Assembly: GCA_030066455.1 (NCBI GenBank)
Contig: JASJBQ010000028.1
Span: forward strand, 1 to 26,308
Length of the DNA stretch: 26,308 nt
Direction: 5' to 3'
Origin: Desulfobacterales bacterium
GTDB lineage: Bacteria; Desulfobacterota; Desulfobacteria; Desulfobacterales; UBA5852
In this document: positions 7,644-15,008 of the stretch, piece by piece
Numbering within the stretch: position 1 is the stretch's first letter
How the letters are laid out: every line of letters starts with the position of its first letter
Program-made: the position numbers and the translations under genes
The notes under the pieces: model-generated
What the model was told of the DNA's origin: nothing
Database searches by the model: none
The model's input: only the letters and a program-made list of their open reading frames with translations

Positions 7644-8405
7644 ATGATTCTGGACAACTTCAAGCTGCAGGGAAAGGTGGCCATCGTAACCGGCAGCAGC
7701 ACCGGCCTGGGTGACGCCATGGCCCGGGGGCTGGCCGAGGCCGGGGCCGACATCGTCGGGGTGTATAACCGGGATCGGCCCCAAAACAAAGAGGCCATCG
7801 AAGCCATGGGACGGCGCTTTCTGGGTATCCAGGCGGATCTCGGCACCACGGGACCCATAGACGGCATCATCGAACAAACCGTTTCCACCTTCGGCCAGGT
7901 GGATATCCTGGTGAACAATGCCGGGATCCTGCGCCGCAGTCCCGCCATCGAATTTTCCGAGAAGGACTGGGATGACGTGCTCGACGTCAATCTCAAATCA
8001 CTCTTCTTTCTATCGCAGGCCGTCGCCAAACAATTGATCGCCCAGGGAACCGGCGGAAAAATAATCAACATCGCCTCCATGCTCTCTTTTCAGGGAGGCA
8101 TCCTGGTGCCTTCCTATACGGCGAGCAAAAGCGGGGTCATGGGCCTCACACGGCTGCTGGCATGCGAATGGGCATCTCAGGGGATCAATGTGAATGCCAT
8201 CGCCCCCGGTTATATGGCGACGAAGGTTACGAAACCGATTCAGGAGGATCCCGTAAGAAACCGGCAAATTCTCGAACGGATTCCCGCCGGTCGCTGGGGG
8301 TCACCTGAAGATTTGCAAGGTGCCGTTGTTTTTCTGGCCTCGCGGGCTTCGGATTACGTCAACGGATACACGTTTGCCGTTGATGGCGGCTGGCTGGCCC
8401 GATAG
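7644..8405 (+). CDS. kduD: 2-deoxy-D-gluconate 3-dehydrogenase / DKII reductase (SDR)
   Basis: The 253-residue product is a classical short-chain dehydrogenase with TGSSTGLG at the nucleotide loop, NNAG, and the catalytic set S145, Y158 and K162. The blocks EFSEKDWDDV, GGKIINIASMLSFQGG, VPSYTASKSGVMG, NVNAIAPGYMAT, RIPAGRWG and the C-terminal AVDGGWLAR are almost the same as in E. coli KduD. KduD reduces 2,5-diketo-3-deoxygluconate to KDG with NADH. It follows kduI by 29 bases, with AAGAGGA about ten bases before the ATG, so the two are probably co-transcribed. Confidence 0.96.
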   Translation: MILDNFKLQGKVAIVTGSSTGLGDAMARGLAEAGADIVGVYNRDRPQNKEAIEAMGRRFLGIQADLGTTGPIDGIIEQTVSTFGQVDILVNNAGILRRSPAIEFSEKDWDDVLDVNLKSLFFLSQAVAKQLIAQGTGGKIINIASMLSFQGGILVPSYTASKSGVMGLTRLLACEWASQGINVNAIAPGYMATKVTKPIQEDPVRNRQILERIPAGRWGSPEDLQGAVVFLASRASDYVNGYTFAVDGGWLAR

Positions 8406-8485
8406 CCGTGGATCGCAGGATCAGAGAAGACAATCACAAGCCCGGCAGGCAATGAAATCCGCCTGACGGCAAACGGCAGCCTTGC

Positions 8486-8701
8486 GTGAATGGTTACCGT
8501 CCGGCACCAATTGGCAGGCTGTCGAATCACGCAACGTTTACCAGCCAGGAAGTGATCGATGGTGTCATTGGCAGCATCCCTTTGAATCGGGAGGGGACGC
8601 CCGATGACGTTGCCAATGCGGTCCAGTATTTGGCCATGGAGCAGGTGGCGTTCATTACCGGTGAGGTAATGAATATTCACGGCGGGGCCTACTTTGCTTA
8701 G
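8486..8701 (+). pseudogene. Relic of a short-chain dehydrogenase, C-terminal end only
   Basis: The frame from a GTG at 8486 encodes 71 residues that match only the last quarter of an SDR. The part PLNREGTPDDVANAVQYLA corresponds to the RxGxPxDVA region and FITGEVMNIHGGAYFA to the common C-terminal end of SDRs. The Rossmann loop, the NNAG and the YxxxK catalytic residues are missing, and the 80 bases between kduD and this frame do not encode them. It is therefore a truncated remnant and unlikely to be an active enzyme. It is not a duplicate of kduD, whose end is different; it resembles SDRs of the polyol or gluconate 5-dehydrogenase type. Confidence 0.7.
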
Positions 8702-8947
8702 TCAGATGGGCATACCGATACGGGTCTGCTTCCCGATCGATTGCCGCCGCAACGGAGCAACAGGGGAAACAAAATGGTTGCCCGCGCCGGCCGGTCACAG
8801 CCACGGAGAGAAAGGAGGAATAGGTATCGGGCCGAGGTGAAGACACCCATGGGGGTCTTTAAACCTACTTGATTACCTGGCGAGGCCACCCTGCAGTGGG
8901 AGGCCGAACCGCAAACTTCTCAACATGCTACGCAAGGAGGGAGCCAA
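8702..8947 (+). promoter_or_regulatory. Leader region of the TRAP transporter genes
   Basis: This 246-base region has no supported gene and should hold the promoter of the transporter genes. An imperfect inverted repeat AAGACACCC (8840-8848) and GGGGGTCTT (8851-8859), followed by TTAAA, might be a weak terminator. A hairpin at 8884-8905 pairs GGCC-A-CCC with GGG-A-GGCC around TGCAGT, with one A-A mismatch. The strong ribosome binding site AGGAGGGAG is at 8935-8943. No convincing -35/-10 pair could be assigned. Confidence 0.35.
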
Positions 8948-9934
8948 ATGAATTATCTGAAAACACTAGGTTGCTTTGCTTTGGTAATTACCCTGATCGT
9001 CGGGTTCTGTGTTTCGGTACAGGCTGCAGAGTGGAAAGGCTGGAACATTCATGTGGCAGGGTACCCCAATACGGTGGCATTGGACAAGTTTGCCGAGTTG
9101 CTGGCGCAGAAATCCGGCGGCAAAATGAAACTGAAAATGTACCATGCGGGTACGCTCGGCAGCCAGCCGGACGCCATCGAGCAGGTGCGTCTGGGTGGTC
9201 TGGATATCGCCAACTTCAGTCTGGGGCCCCTCGGGCCGGTCGTACCCGAGGCCAATGTGGTCTCGCTGCCTTTTATCTTCAAGGACACGGATCATGTCTG
9301 GCGTGTTCTCGAAGGCAAAGCGGGCGACATGATCAACGCCGGTCTGGAAAAGAAAGGCCTGATTTCCCTGGCCTGGTATGACGGTGGCGCCCGTTCGTTT
9401 TACAATTCCAAAAAATCCATCAAAGTGCCCGCCGACGTTACCGGGATGAAGATCCGGGTGATGAACAATGATCTGTACTCCGGCATGATCAACGCCCTGG
9501 ATGGCAATCCGTCGCCGATGGCCTTCTCCGAAGTCTACCAGTCCCTGAAAACAGGTGTCGTGGACGGTGCCGAAAACAACTGGCCTTCCTATGAATCCAC
9601 GGGTCATTACGAGGTGGCCAAATATTATTCCATCTCACAACATCTGATCATTCCCGAGACCTTGTGTATCAACGCCGCCGCGTGGAAAAAACTGTCGGCC
9701 GATGAGCAAAAAATCCTTAAGGAAGCGGCCCAGGAGTCTGCCCTCCTGCAGCGCAAACTATGGAAAGAGCGCTCCAAAGCCAGCGAGGCCAAAGTGAAGG
9801 CCGGTGGCTCCGTCATCAATGCGATTCCGGATAAAAGTGCTTTCCAGGACGCAATGAAACCGGTTTACGCCAAGTTTCTGGCCGATAACCCGAGCCTCAA
9901 GCCGTTGGTCGAAATGATCCAGAATACGCCGTAA
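8948..9934 (+). CDS. dctP: TRAP transporter solute-binding protein (DctP type), probable uronate binder
   Basis: The product has 328 residues and starts with a Sec signal peptide: Lys at position 5, a hydrophobic run to about residue 24, and a likely cleavage at VQA/AEW. The mature protein carries family blocks LGSQPDAIEQVRLGGLDIA, MKIRVMNN with the conserved carboxylate-binding arginine at R170, and GVVDGAENNWPSY. DctP proteins bind carboxylated ligands in the periplasm and hand them to the DctQM membrane complex, driven by a sodium or proton gradient. Its position between the KduID and UxaE/UxuB genes makes hexuronates or their short unsaturated derivatives the likely ligand. AGGAGGGAG precedes the ATG with good spacing. 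A 12-bp stem-loop lies just after the stop codon. Confidence 0.93.
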   Translation: MNYLKTLGCFALVITLIVGFCVSVQAAEWKGWNIHVAGYPNTVALDKFAELLAQKSGGKMKLKMYHAGTLGSQPDAIEQVRLGGLDIANFSLGPLGPVVPEANVVSLPFIFKDTDHVWRVLEGKAGDMINAGLEKKGLISLAWYDGGARSFYNSKKSIKVPADVTGMKIRVMNNDLYSGMINALDGNPSPMAFSEVYQSLKTGVVDGAENNWPSYESTGHYEVAKYYSISQHLIIPETLCINAAAWKKLSADEQKILKEAAQESALLQRKLWKERSKASEAKVKAGGSVINAIPDKSAFQDAMKPVYAKFLADNPSLKPLVEMIQNTP

Positions 9935-9954
9935 TTTCATTCGACCACCATCAG

Positions 9955-9994
9955 GGTCACCGGTATTGCGCCTGAAACGGGCATACCGGTGACC
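9955..9994 (+). promoter_or_regulatory. Intercistronic stem-loop between dctP and dctQ
   Basis: GGTCACCGGTAT at 9955-9966 and ATACCGGTGACC at 9983-9994 form a perfect 12-bp stem. The 16-base loop can itself pair GCC (9970-9972) with GGC (9980-9982). The structure begins 20 bases after the dctP stop codon and has no T-run downstream, so it is a poor intrinsic terminator. In transporter operons such stems often stabilise the upstream message, or partly stop transcription, and so raise binding protein levels over membrane subunits. That role is inferred here. Confidence 0.75.
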
Positions 9995-10072
9995 GTGCGA
10001 CGACACCGATCTTTTGGCCCCTAAGTCGGGCGCATCGATAACGGTTTGCGTCGGATCTCCAAAGGCAGATCA

Positions 10073-10576
10073 TTGAAAACGAAATCGACATTTGACAACG
10101 TGCTGGAACTGTTCAGTCGTATCAACACGGTGCTGACCGGTATCGCCATGGTTTTCATGACGGCGATTTTCGGCTGGCTGGTCTTCGGACGTTACGTGCT
10201 GAATGCGACGCCAACCTGGGTTGAGCAGGTTTCACTGCTGTTGATTGTCTACATTGCCTTTTTGGGCGCATCGGTCGGTGTTCACCGCAAAACCCACCTG
10301 GGGGTATCCGTGTTCCGGGAAATGAGCCCGCGCCCCGTTCGCCGGGTCTTTGATTTTCTGACCCATTCGATTCTGGCCGGATTCGGTCTATTGATGACCG
10401 TCTACGGCTATAAATTGACCGTATTCAAGTGGAGCGCCGAGATCCCCCTTATCCGGGTCTCCGAAGGATGGCGCTCGCTGCCGGTCATTTTGAGCGGAAT
10501 CCTGATTTTTCTCTACTCCACCGGGCATCTGATCCACTTTTTTAACGACCGTAGCCGTCAGGAAGATGCGGACTAA
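10073..10576 (+). CDS. dctQ: TRAP transporter small membrane subunit (DctQ type)
   Basis: The product is about 167 residues with four hydrophobic segments, roughly at 15-40, 52-72, 98-118 and 130-152, as in DctQ proteins. Blocks FGRYVLNATPTWVEQ and the VGVHRKTHLGVSVF segment between the second and third helices are typical of the family. The start is uncertain: no ATG exists upstream. The TTG at 10073 is preferred because AAAGG at 10061-10065 lies seven to eight bases before it; a TTG at 10046 would add nine residues. DctQ pairs with DctM to form the transport complex in the inner membrane. The gene is followed after 19 bases by dctM. Confidence 0.88.
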   Translation: MKTKSTFDNVLELFSRINTVLTGIAMVFMTAIFGWLVFGRYVLNATPTWVEQVSLLLIVYIAFLGASVGVHRKTHLGVSVFREMSPRPVRRVFDFLTHSILAGFGLLMTVYGYKLTVFKWSAEIPLIRVSEGWRSLPVILSGILIFLYSTGHLIHFFNDRSRQEDAD

Positions 10577-10595
10577 GCCGGGAGCGCGCTGATCA

Positions 10596-11876
10596 ATGGG
10601 CCTGTTCGTTTTAATCGCTGTATTTGCCATTTGCGTCGTCATCGGTCTCCCCGTGGCGTTTGGGCTTGGCGTTGCCGCGGTATCCGCATTTATCTATGAA
10701 GGCTTGCCGATGATGATCGCTTTTCAAAGGATCATTTCCGGCATCAGCATTTTCTCCCTCATGGCGATTCCCTTCTTTATCTTTGCCGGCGAGTTGATGT
10801 TCCACGGGGGTATCGCCCTGCGACTGGTCCGTTTCGCCTCATCGGCCGTCGGGTCGGTACGCGGCGGCCTTGGCGTCGTCAACGTCTTTTCGTCCATGCT
10901 GTTCGGCGGCATCTCGGGTTCGGCCATCGCGGATGTGTCCGCGCTGGGATCCATCCTGATCCCGGTCATGAAAGAGAAAGGGTATGACGACGACTATGCG
11001 GTCAACGTCACCGTGACCTCCTCGATTGCCGGCATCATTATTCCCCCCAGCCACAATATGATTATTTATGCCGTGGCGGCCGGGGGCAGTCTTTCGATTT
11101 CCAAATTGTTTCTGGCCGGTTTCTTTCCCGGGGTGGTGATGTGTCTGTGCCTGGCCGCCGTCTCCTACCTGGTGGCCGTAAGAAGAGGCTATACGTCGGA
11201 AGTTTTTCCCGGCGTTGTCATTCTGATCAAGCATTTCATCACCGCCCTACCCGGCCTGCTGACCGCCATCATTATCGTCGGCGGCGTGCTCAGCGGCATT
11301 TTCACGGTAACCGAATCCGGCGCCTTCGGGGCGATATACGCCTTTTTCGCGACGATTATCGTCTACCGGTCCTTGACATGGGAAAAATTCAAGCGGGCGG
11401 TCACCAACGCCGTCCGCACGACCTCGATGGTCATGATTCTGATTGCCTGCTCGGGGGCATTTGCCTATCTGTTGACGTTTTACCAGGTGCCCACCAAGAT
11501 GTCGGTTTTTCTGACGACCATATCAGACAATCCGATTGTCATCCTTTTAATGATCAATCTGATGCTGCTCTTTCTGGGCATGATCATGGATATGGCCGCC
11601 CTGATCCTCATCTGCACACCGATTTTTTTACCCATCGCCACCAGTATCGGTGTCGATCCCTACCAGTTCGGGATGCTATTGATGATGAACCTCGGACTGG
11701 GGCTCTGCACGCCTCCCGTGGGGTCATGCCTGTTCGTCGGCTGCGCCGTGGGGGGGGTCCGCTTGGAGGATGCGGTGAAGACCATCTGGCCTTTCTATAC
11801 GGCCATTTTGATTGCGCTGCTGTGTGTGACCTTCGTTCCGGCCATCTCGCTCACGCTGCCCCGGCTTGTCGGCTGA
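10596..11876 (+). CDS. dctM: TRAP transporter large permease subunit (DctM type)
   Basis: The 426-residue product is a highly hydrophobic protein with about twelve membrane segments, the standard size and topology of DctM. Family blocks include the N-terminal GLPVAFGLGVAA, PFFIFAGELM, FGGISGSAIADVSALGSI, TVTSSIAGIIIPPSHNMIIY and, near the end, MNLGLGLCTPPVGSCLFVGCAV. The two GSAIAD- and TPPVG-containing halves correspond to the inverted-repeat hairpins that form the sodium and substrate sites. DctM carries the substrate across the inner membrane together with DctQ and the periplasmic DctP. GGGAG at 10580-10584 is a little far (11 bases) from the ATG, so coupling to dctQ translation may help. 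Confidence 0.95.
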   Translation: MGLFVLIAVFAICVVIGLPVAFGLGVAAVSAFIYEGLPMMIAFQRIISGISIFSLMAIPFFIFAGELMFHGGIALRLVRFASSAVGSVRGGLGVVNVFSSMLFGGISGSAIADVSALGSILIPVMKEKGYDDDYAVNVTVTSSIAGIIIPPSHNMIIYAVAAGGSLSISKLFLAGFFPGVVMCLCLAAVSYLVAVRRGYTSEVFPGVVILIKHFITALPGLLTAIIIVGGVLSGIFTVTESGAFGAIYAFFATIIVYRSLTWEKFKRAVTNAVRTTSMVMILIACSGAFAYLLTFYQVPTKMSVFLTTISDNPIVILLMINLMLLFLGMIMDMAALILICTPIFLPIATSIGVDPYQFGMLLMMNLGLGLCTPPVGSCLFVGCAVGGVRLEDAVKTIWPFYTAILIALLCVTFVPAISLTLPRLVG

Positions 11877-12007
11877 CCGCCGCGCCCCGGATGGCACGCT
11901 GTTAGACGCAACCCGCCCGCCCTGCGCCCAGACCGCAGGTCGGGCCGCAACGGGCCGCTATCGCCCTTGATCCGTTAACCATCGAAACTGATAAGCGTAC
12001 CCCCAAC

Positions 12008-13561
12008 ATGGAACACCTTCTGCTGCAAAGCCTCGCAAATGAACCCCTGGCGCCGGCCTTCCCCGCCGAAACCGGTGACGCTTTAGCGGAAACCGTCATC
12101 GCGCCGCTGGCCGAAATCGATGTTTACCCGCGCTCCATCACGGCGTCGAACCGCTGTCTTTACTTCATGGGCCGCCGGGAAAACCGCAAGTACGTGGGCA
12201 TCATCACGGCAACGGACCGCCGCGCAGACGATTTGGCCGCGCCTCGCGCCATCCGCCTGAATGACACGGATCTGTACCTGACGCTCGCTGAAGCCGGCAC
12301 GCCCACAGCGGGTGTGATGCAGACGGCGCTTCCGTTTCTAACCCCCCGGGTGATCGGCGCCGCGTCTTCCGTCGGCTGCGGTGACCGGCTGGGATTGGCC
12401 ACGCCGGGTCACCTCCAGGCCGTGGCCCGATCCCACCTTGCTCCGATTCTGGCCCAGCAGTCGGTGCGCGAAAACGAGCGCACCGGGCGCAGCCCGCAGG
12501 ACGTCATGGCCGACGCCGTCTGGGGGGTCTTCCAGGAAGGCTGGCGCCGCGGTTTCGGGGCCGATGCCGACCACCTCAAGACCACGGCCGACATCGACGC
12601 CTTTGCCGCGGCCGGTTTTACCTTCTTCACCATCGATCCCGGTGACCACGTCGACGCCCGCGCTGACAGGACCGCCGCCGGTCAGCTGGCGGGTCTGTAT
12701 CAGGACTTGCCCTGGCAGGAACTGGAAACCTCCCCTGCCGATCTCATGGCGGCGCTGACGGCCAACCCCATAGATCTGGATACCGGCCGCATTCAACTGA
12801 CCGATGAAGAAGTCTGCCGGGCGGCCGTCAAATACGGCCGTGTGGTAACCCACACCGTCACCATGTATCGCCATCTTGTGAAGCATGTTGGGGACCGACC
12901 CTTCGAACTCGAGGTCAGTGTGGACGAAACCGACACCGTGACCTCGCTGGCCGAACACATCTACATTGCCGCCGAACTGAAACGTCTGGGCGTTCAGTGG
13001 GTAAGCCTGGCCCCCCGCTACGTCGGTGAATTCGAAAAAGGCGTGGACTACATCGGCGACCTGGCGGTATTTGAGGCCGCCTTTGCAAAACATGCCGCCG
13101 TGGCTCGAGCTTTTGGGTCCTACAAGCTGAGCCTGCATTCCGGTTCCGACAAGTTCAGCATCTACCCCATCGCCGCCCGTTTGACGGGGAATCAAGTGCA
13201 CCTCAAGACGGCCGGCACCAGCTATCTCGAAGCCCTGAGGACCGTGGCCCGCATCGCCCCGGCCGTATTTCGCGAGATCGTCGATCTGGCCGTCGAGCGC
13301 TACCCCGTCGATCGGGCCAGCTACCACGTCTCCGCAGAAATCGCGGCGCTGAAACCACTTCTGAAAAGGCCCGACGAAGACCTGGACAAAATCCTGGACG
13401 ATTTTCACGGCCGCGAAATCCTGCATGTGACTTACGGGTCGGTATTGAACCACCCGTCCCTAGGCGCGGCCCTGTTCGAAATTTTGAAGGCGAAGGAAGC
13501 GCTTTACACCGAATTGGTGGCCCGGCATTTCGACCGTCATTTACAACCCTTTGGAGGCTGA
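12008..13561 (+). CDS. uxaE: Tagaturonate/fructuronate epimerase, UxaE family
   Basis: The 517-residue product resembles the UxaE family first defined in Thermotoga, which epimerises D-tagaturonate to D-fructuronate. Recognisable segments are SVGCGDRLGLATPGHLQA near residue 120, FGADADHLKTTADIDAFA near 185, TFFTIDPGDHVD, LSLHSGSDKFSIYPIAA and FHGREILHVTYGSVL close to the end. The conserved His and Asp residues in GADADHLK, DPGDHVD and LHSGSDKFS are good candidates for metal and substrate contacts. With this enzyme galacturonate can enter the glucuronate route, so UxaB and UxaA (the altronate branch) are not needed; neither is seen here. No Shine-Dalgarno site is visible before the ATG, and the 131-base gap from dctM is GC-rich. 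The reductase gene starts 16 bases after its stop. Confidence 0.85.
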   Translation: MEHLLLQSLANEPLAPAFPAETGDALAETVIAPLAEIDVYPRSITASNRCLYFMGRRENRKYVGIITATDRRADDLAAPRAIRLNDTDLYLTLAEAGTPTAGVMQTALPFLTPRVIGAASSVGCGDRLGLATPGHLQAVARSHLAPILAQQSVRENERTGRSPQDVMADAVWGVFQEGWRRGFGADADHLKTTADIDAFAAAGFTFFTIDPGDHVDARADRTAAGQLAGLYQDLPWQELETSPADLMAALTANPIDLDTGRIQLTDEEVCRAAVKYGRVVTHTVTMYRHLVKHVGDRPFELEVSVDETDTVTSLAEHIYIAAELKRLGVQWVSLAPRYVGEFEKGVDYIGDLAVFEAAFAKHAAVARAFGSYKLSLHSGSDKFSIYPIAARLTGNQVHLKTAGTSYLEALRTVARIAPAVFREIVDLAVERYPVDRASYHVSAEIAALKPLLKRPDEDLDKILDDFHGREILHVTYGSVLNHPSLGAALFEILKAKEALYTELVARHFDRHLQPFGG

Positions 13562-13577
13562 GCCTCACGGAGTCGTC

Positions 13578-14393
13578 ATGTCCTATTTAGAAACGCTCTA
13601 CGGTCTCAGCGGTCAGACCGCCGTCGTGGCCGGGGGTGCCGGTGTCATCGGGACCGTCATGGCCCGGGCCCTGCTGTCGGCCGGCGCCAATGTCGTTGTC
13701 TGGAGCCGTAGCCGGAGCTCGCTCGACCAGGTCCTCGAAAACCTCGAGGCCACCGTTAAGGGAAGCGGACGGTTGACGGGCCGCCAGGTCGATACCGGCG
13801 AGGAGGAACAAGTACAGAATGCCTTGGCAGCCGCCTGCCGGCAGTTTGCCCCGCCCGGCATCCTGATCAACGCCGTGGGCGGCAACCTGGGTAAAGGCCC
13901 GTTTGTTGACACCGACCCGGCAAGGTTCGAGGAAGAGCTTCGCCTCAACCTCGTGGCCGGGCTGGTGGTACCCACCAAAGTGGTGGCGGCCTACTGGATC
14001 GCCGAAGGCATCGCCGGCGCGATCATCAACCTGGCGTCCATGGCATCGTATCATCCCCTTTCAGGGGTCTGGGGCTACGATGCCGCCAAGGCCGGGGTGT
14101 TGAATCTCACCCAGGCCACGGCCAACGAGTTTGCCCCGCACGGCATTCGCGTCAATGCCATCGCCCCGGGCTTCTTTCTGGGAAAGCAGAACAAGGCCCT
14201 GCTCGTCGATGAAAAAACCGGCGACTACACGCCGCGCGGCAAGGCGGTTATCGAACACACCCCCTTTGGCCGTTTCGGTGAACCCGAAGAACTTGTGGGC
14301 GCCACCCTTTTTCTGGCGAGCAATAGGGCTTCCGGTTTTGTGACCGGGGTTTCGATTCCGGTGGATGGGGGGTATCTTGTACACAACATCTGA
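13578..14393 (+). CDS. uxuB: SDR-type D-fructuronate reductase (mannonate oxidoreductase)
   Basis: The ATG at 13578 with GGAG at 13569-13572 gives 271 residues; an upstream in-frame TTG inside uxaE is unlikely. It is a short-chain dehydrogenase with AGGAGVIG as the nucleotide loop, the unusual INAVGGNLG in place of NNAG, and catalytic S154, Y167 and K171 (SMASYHP and GYDAAKAG). The AVGGN motif, NAIAPGFFLGKQNKALL and the PVDGGYLVHNI ending are typical of the SDR-type UxuB/YjmF enzymes of Bacillus and others, not of the long-chain mannitol dehydrogenase-type UxuB of E. coli. These reduce fructuronate to mannonate with NAD(P)H. Neighbouring uxaE and the downstream uxuA provide its substrate and use its product. 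Confidence 0.88.
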   Translation: MSYLETLYGLSGQTAVVAGGAGVIGTVMARALLSAGANVVVWSRSRSSLDQVLENLEATVKGSGRLTGRQVDTGEEEQVQNALAAACRQFAPPGILINAVGGNLGKGPFVDTDPARFEEELRLNLVAGLVVPTKVVAAYWIAEGIAGAIINLASMASYHPLSGVWGYDAAKAGVLNLTQATANEFAPHGIRVNAIAPGFFLGKQNKALLVDEKTGDYTPRGKAVIEHTPFGRFGEPEELVGATLFLASNRASGFVTGVSIPVDGGYLVHNI

Positions 14394-14394
14394 C

Positions 14395-14539
14395 GTGCCT
14401 GCGCAGAAGGCGCATCTTTCGATCCCGGGGCGGCGTTCTCGCTCTTTGCCGGTCCTCGACGTAGCATCTGCTACGCCTCCGGGCGTCAAATCGCTGCGGC
14501 CTGGCCCGAAATCGAAATCTACGCCTTCTGCGCGGGCAC
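14395..14539. repeat. 145-bp palindromic element with 18-bp terminal inverted repeats
   Basis: The left end GTGCCTGCGCAGAAGGCG (14395-14412) and the right end CGCCTTCTGCGCGGGCAC (14522-14539) are inverted repeats matching at 17 of 18 positions. The exact middle holds a smaller perfect palindrome, CGTAGCA-TC-TGCTACG (14460-14475). Segments between also pair in part, for example TTTCGATCCCGGG on the left with CCCGAAATCGAAA on the right. The whole unit can thus fold as one long imperfect hairpin. It starts one base after the uxuB stop codon. It encodes nothing. It looks like a dispersed palindromic repeat, MITE or REP-type, and may end the uxuB message. Confidence 0.75.
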
Positions 14540-14555
14540 GATGGTCGAAAAAAGG

Positions 14556-14587
14556 GCATCTTTTGGCCCTGGGACGGCGTTCTCGCT
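14556..14587. repeat. Partial direct copy of the palindromic element
   Basis: These 32 bases match 14412-14443, inside the left half of the 145-bp element, at 27 of 32 positions; the last 13 bases, ending CGGCGTTCTCGCT, are the same in both. The copies are offset by 144 bases, nearly one element length, so the site looks like a second, decayed or truncated unit next to the first. No right-hand inverted end follows it. Confidence 0.6.
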
Positions 14588-14684
14588 TCCCGGCCTTTTT
14601 CAATGCGAAAGAAAGAATTTCAGCACTAAAAGGTCACAATACCCTTTGTCCCGCGCCGAGCATCGGGGATGCGGACGGGAAAAA

Positions 14685-14835
14685 GCGCATCGGCCTGTTT
14701 GAGCGAAGCGAGTTCCGATGCGCGCCGGCCGTATCCACGACGCGCAGGGTCAAGCAGGACAGGGCGCCTGACAGAAGAAGAGATCCGAGACCTGATCGTC
14801 ATGGGCACCCCGCCCGCGCTTTTTTGGGGGGAAAA
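14685..14835. repeat. Decayed dispersed intergenic repeat ahead of uxaC
   Basis: The stretch between 14394 and 15008 holds no supported gene. Within it, GCGCATCGG (14685-14693) and CCGATGCGC (14715-14723) form a perfect 9-bp stem around a loop with TTTGAGCGAAGCGAGTT. It is followed by GCCGTATCCACGACGCGCAGGGT and, later, by GCCCGCGCTTTTTTGG. From memory these phrases occur, in this order, in a common intergenic repeat of Delta- and other Proteobacteria which is often wrongly annotated as small proteins containing FERSEF. Here the unit appears interrupted by about 50 unrelated bases near 14755-14805. After it, a 49-codon frame (GTG 14844 to TGA 14993) has no recognisable product. Confidence 0.45.
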
Positions 14836-15008
14836 GAGTCCTCGTGCTGACCCCGGACGCCACCCGCACCTGCCCGCGGCCGCAGATGATCTACGGCCTC
14901 AGTGCCATCCACGGCCGCGTCTGTCGGCAGCGCGTCTTCATGGCGGCTCTGGACACGCATCCACCAGTGGCTGCGAGACTCGCTATCAACTGAAACAGGG
15001 GAAACGCC

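Noticed and set aside
8878..8895. Possible sigma-54 promoter (TGGC followed by TGCA) ahead of dctP
   Set aside because: The GG and GC doublets are 14 bases apart, not the 12 required, so it does not fit the -24/-12 consensus.
12338..13453. Minus-strand open frame of 371 codons inside uxaE
   Set aside because: Antisense of a gene with clear family blocks; such long shadows are common at this GC content.
14844..14993. 49-codon frame just upstream of uxaC, starting with GTG after a purine-rich stretch
   Set aside because: No family resemblance and it lies in repeat-rich DNA; at most a gene remnant, so it was not listed as a gene.
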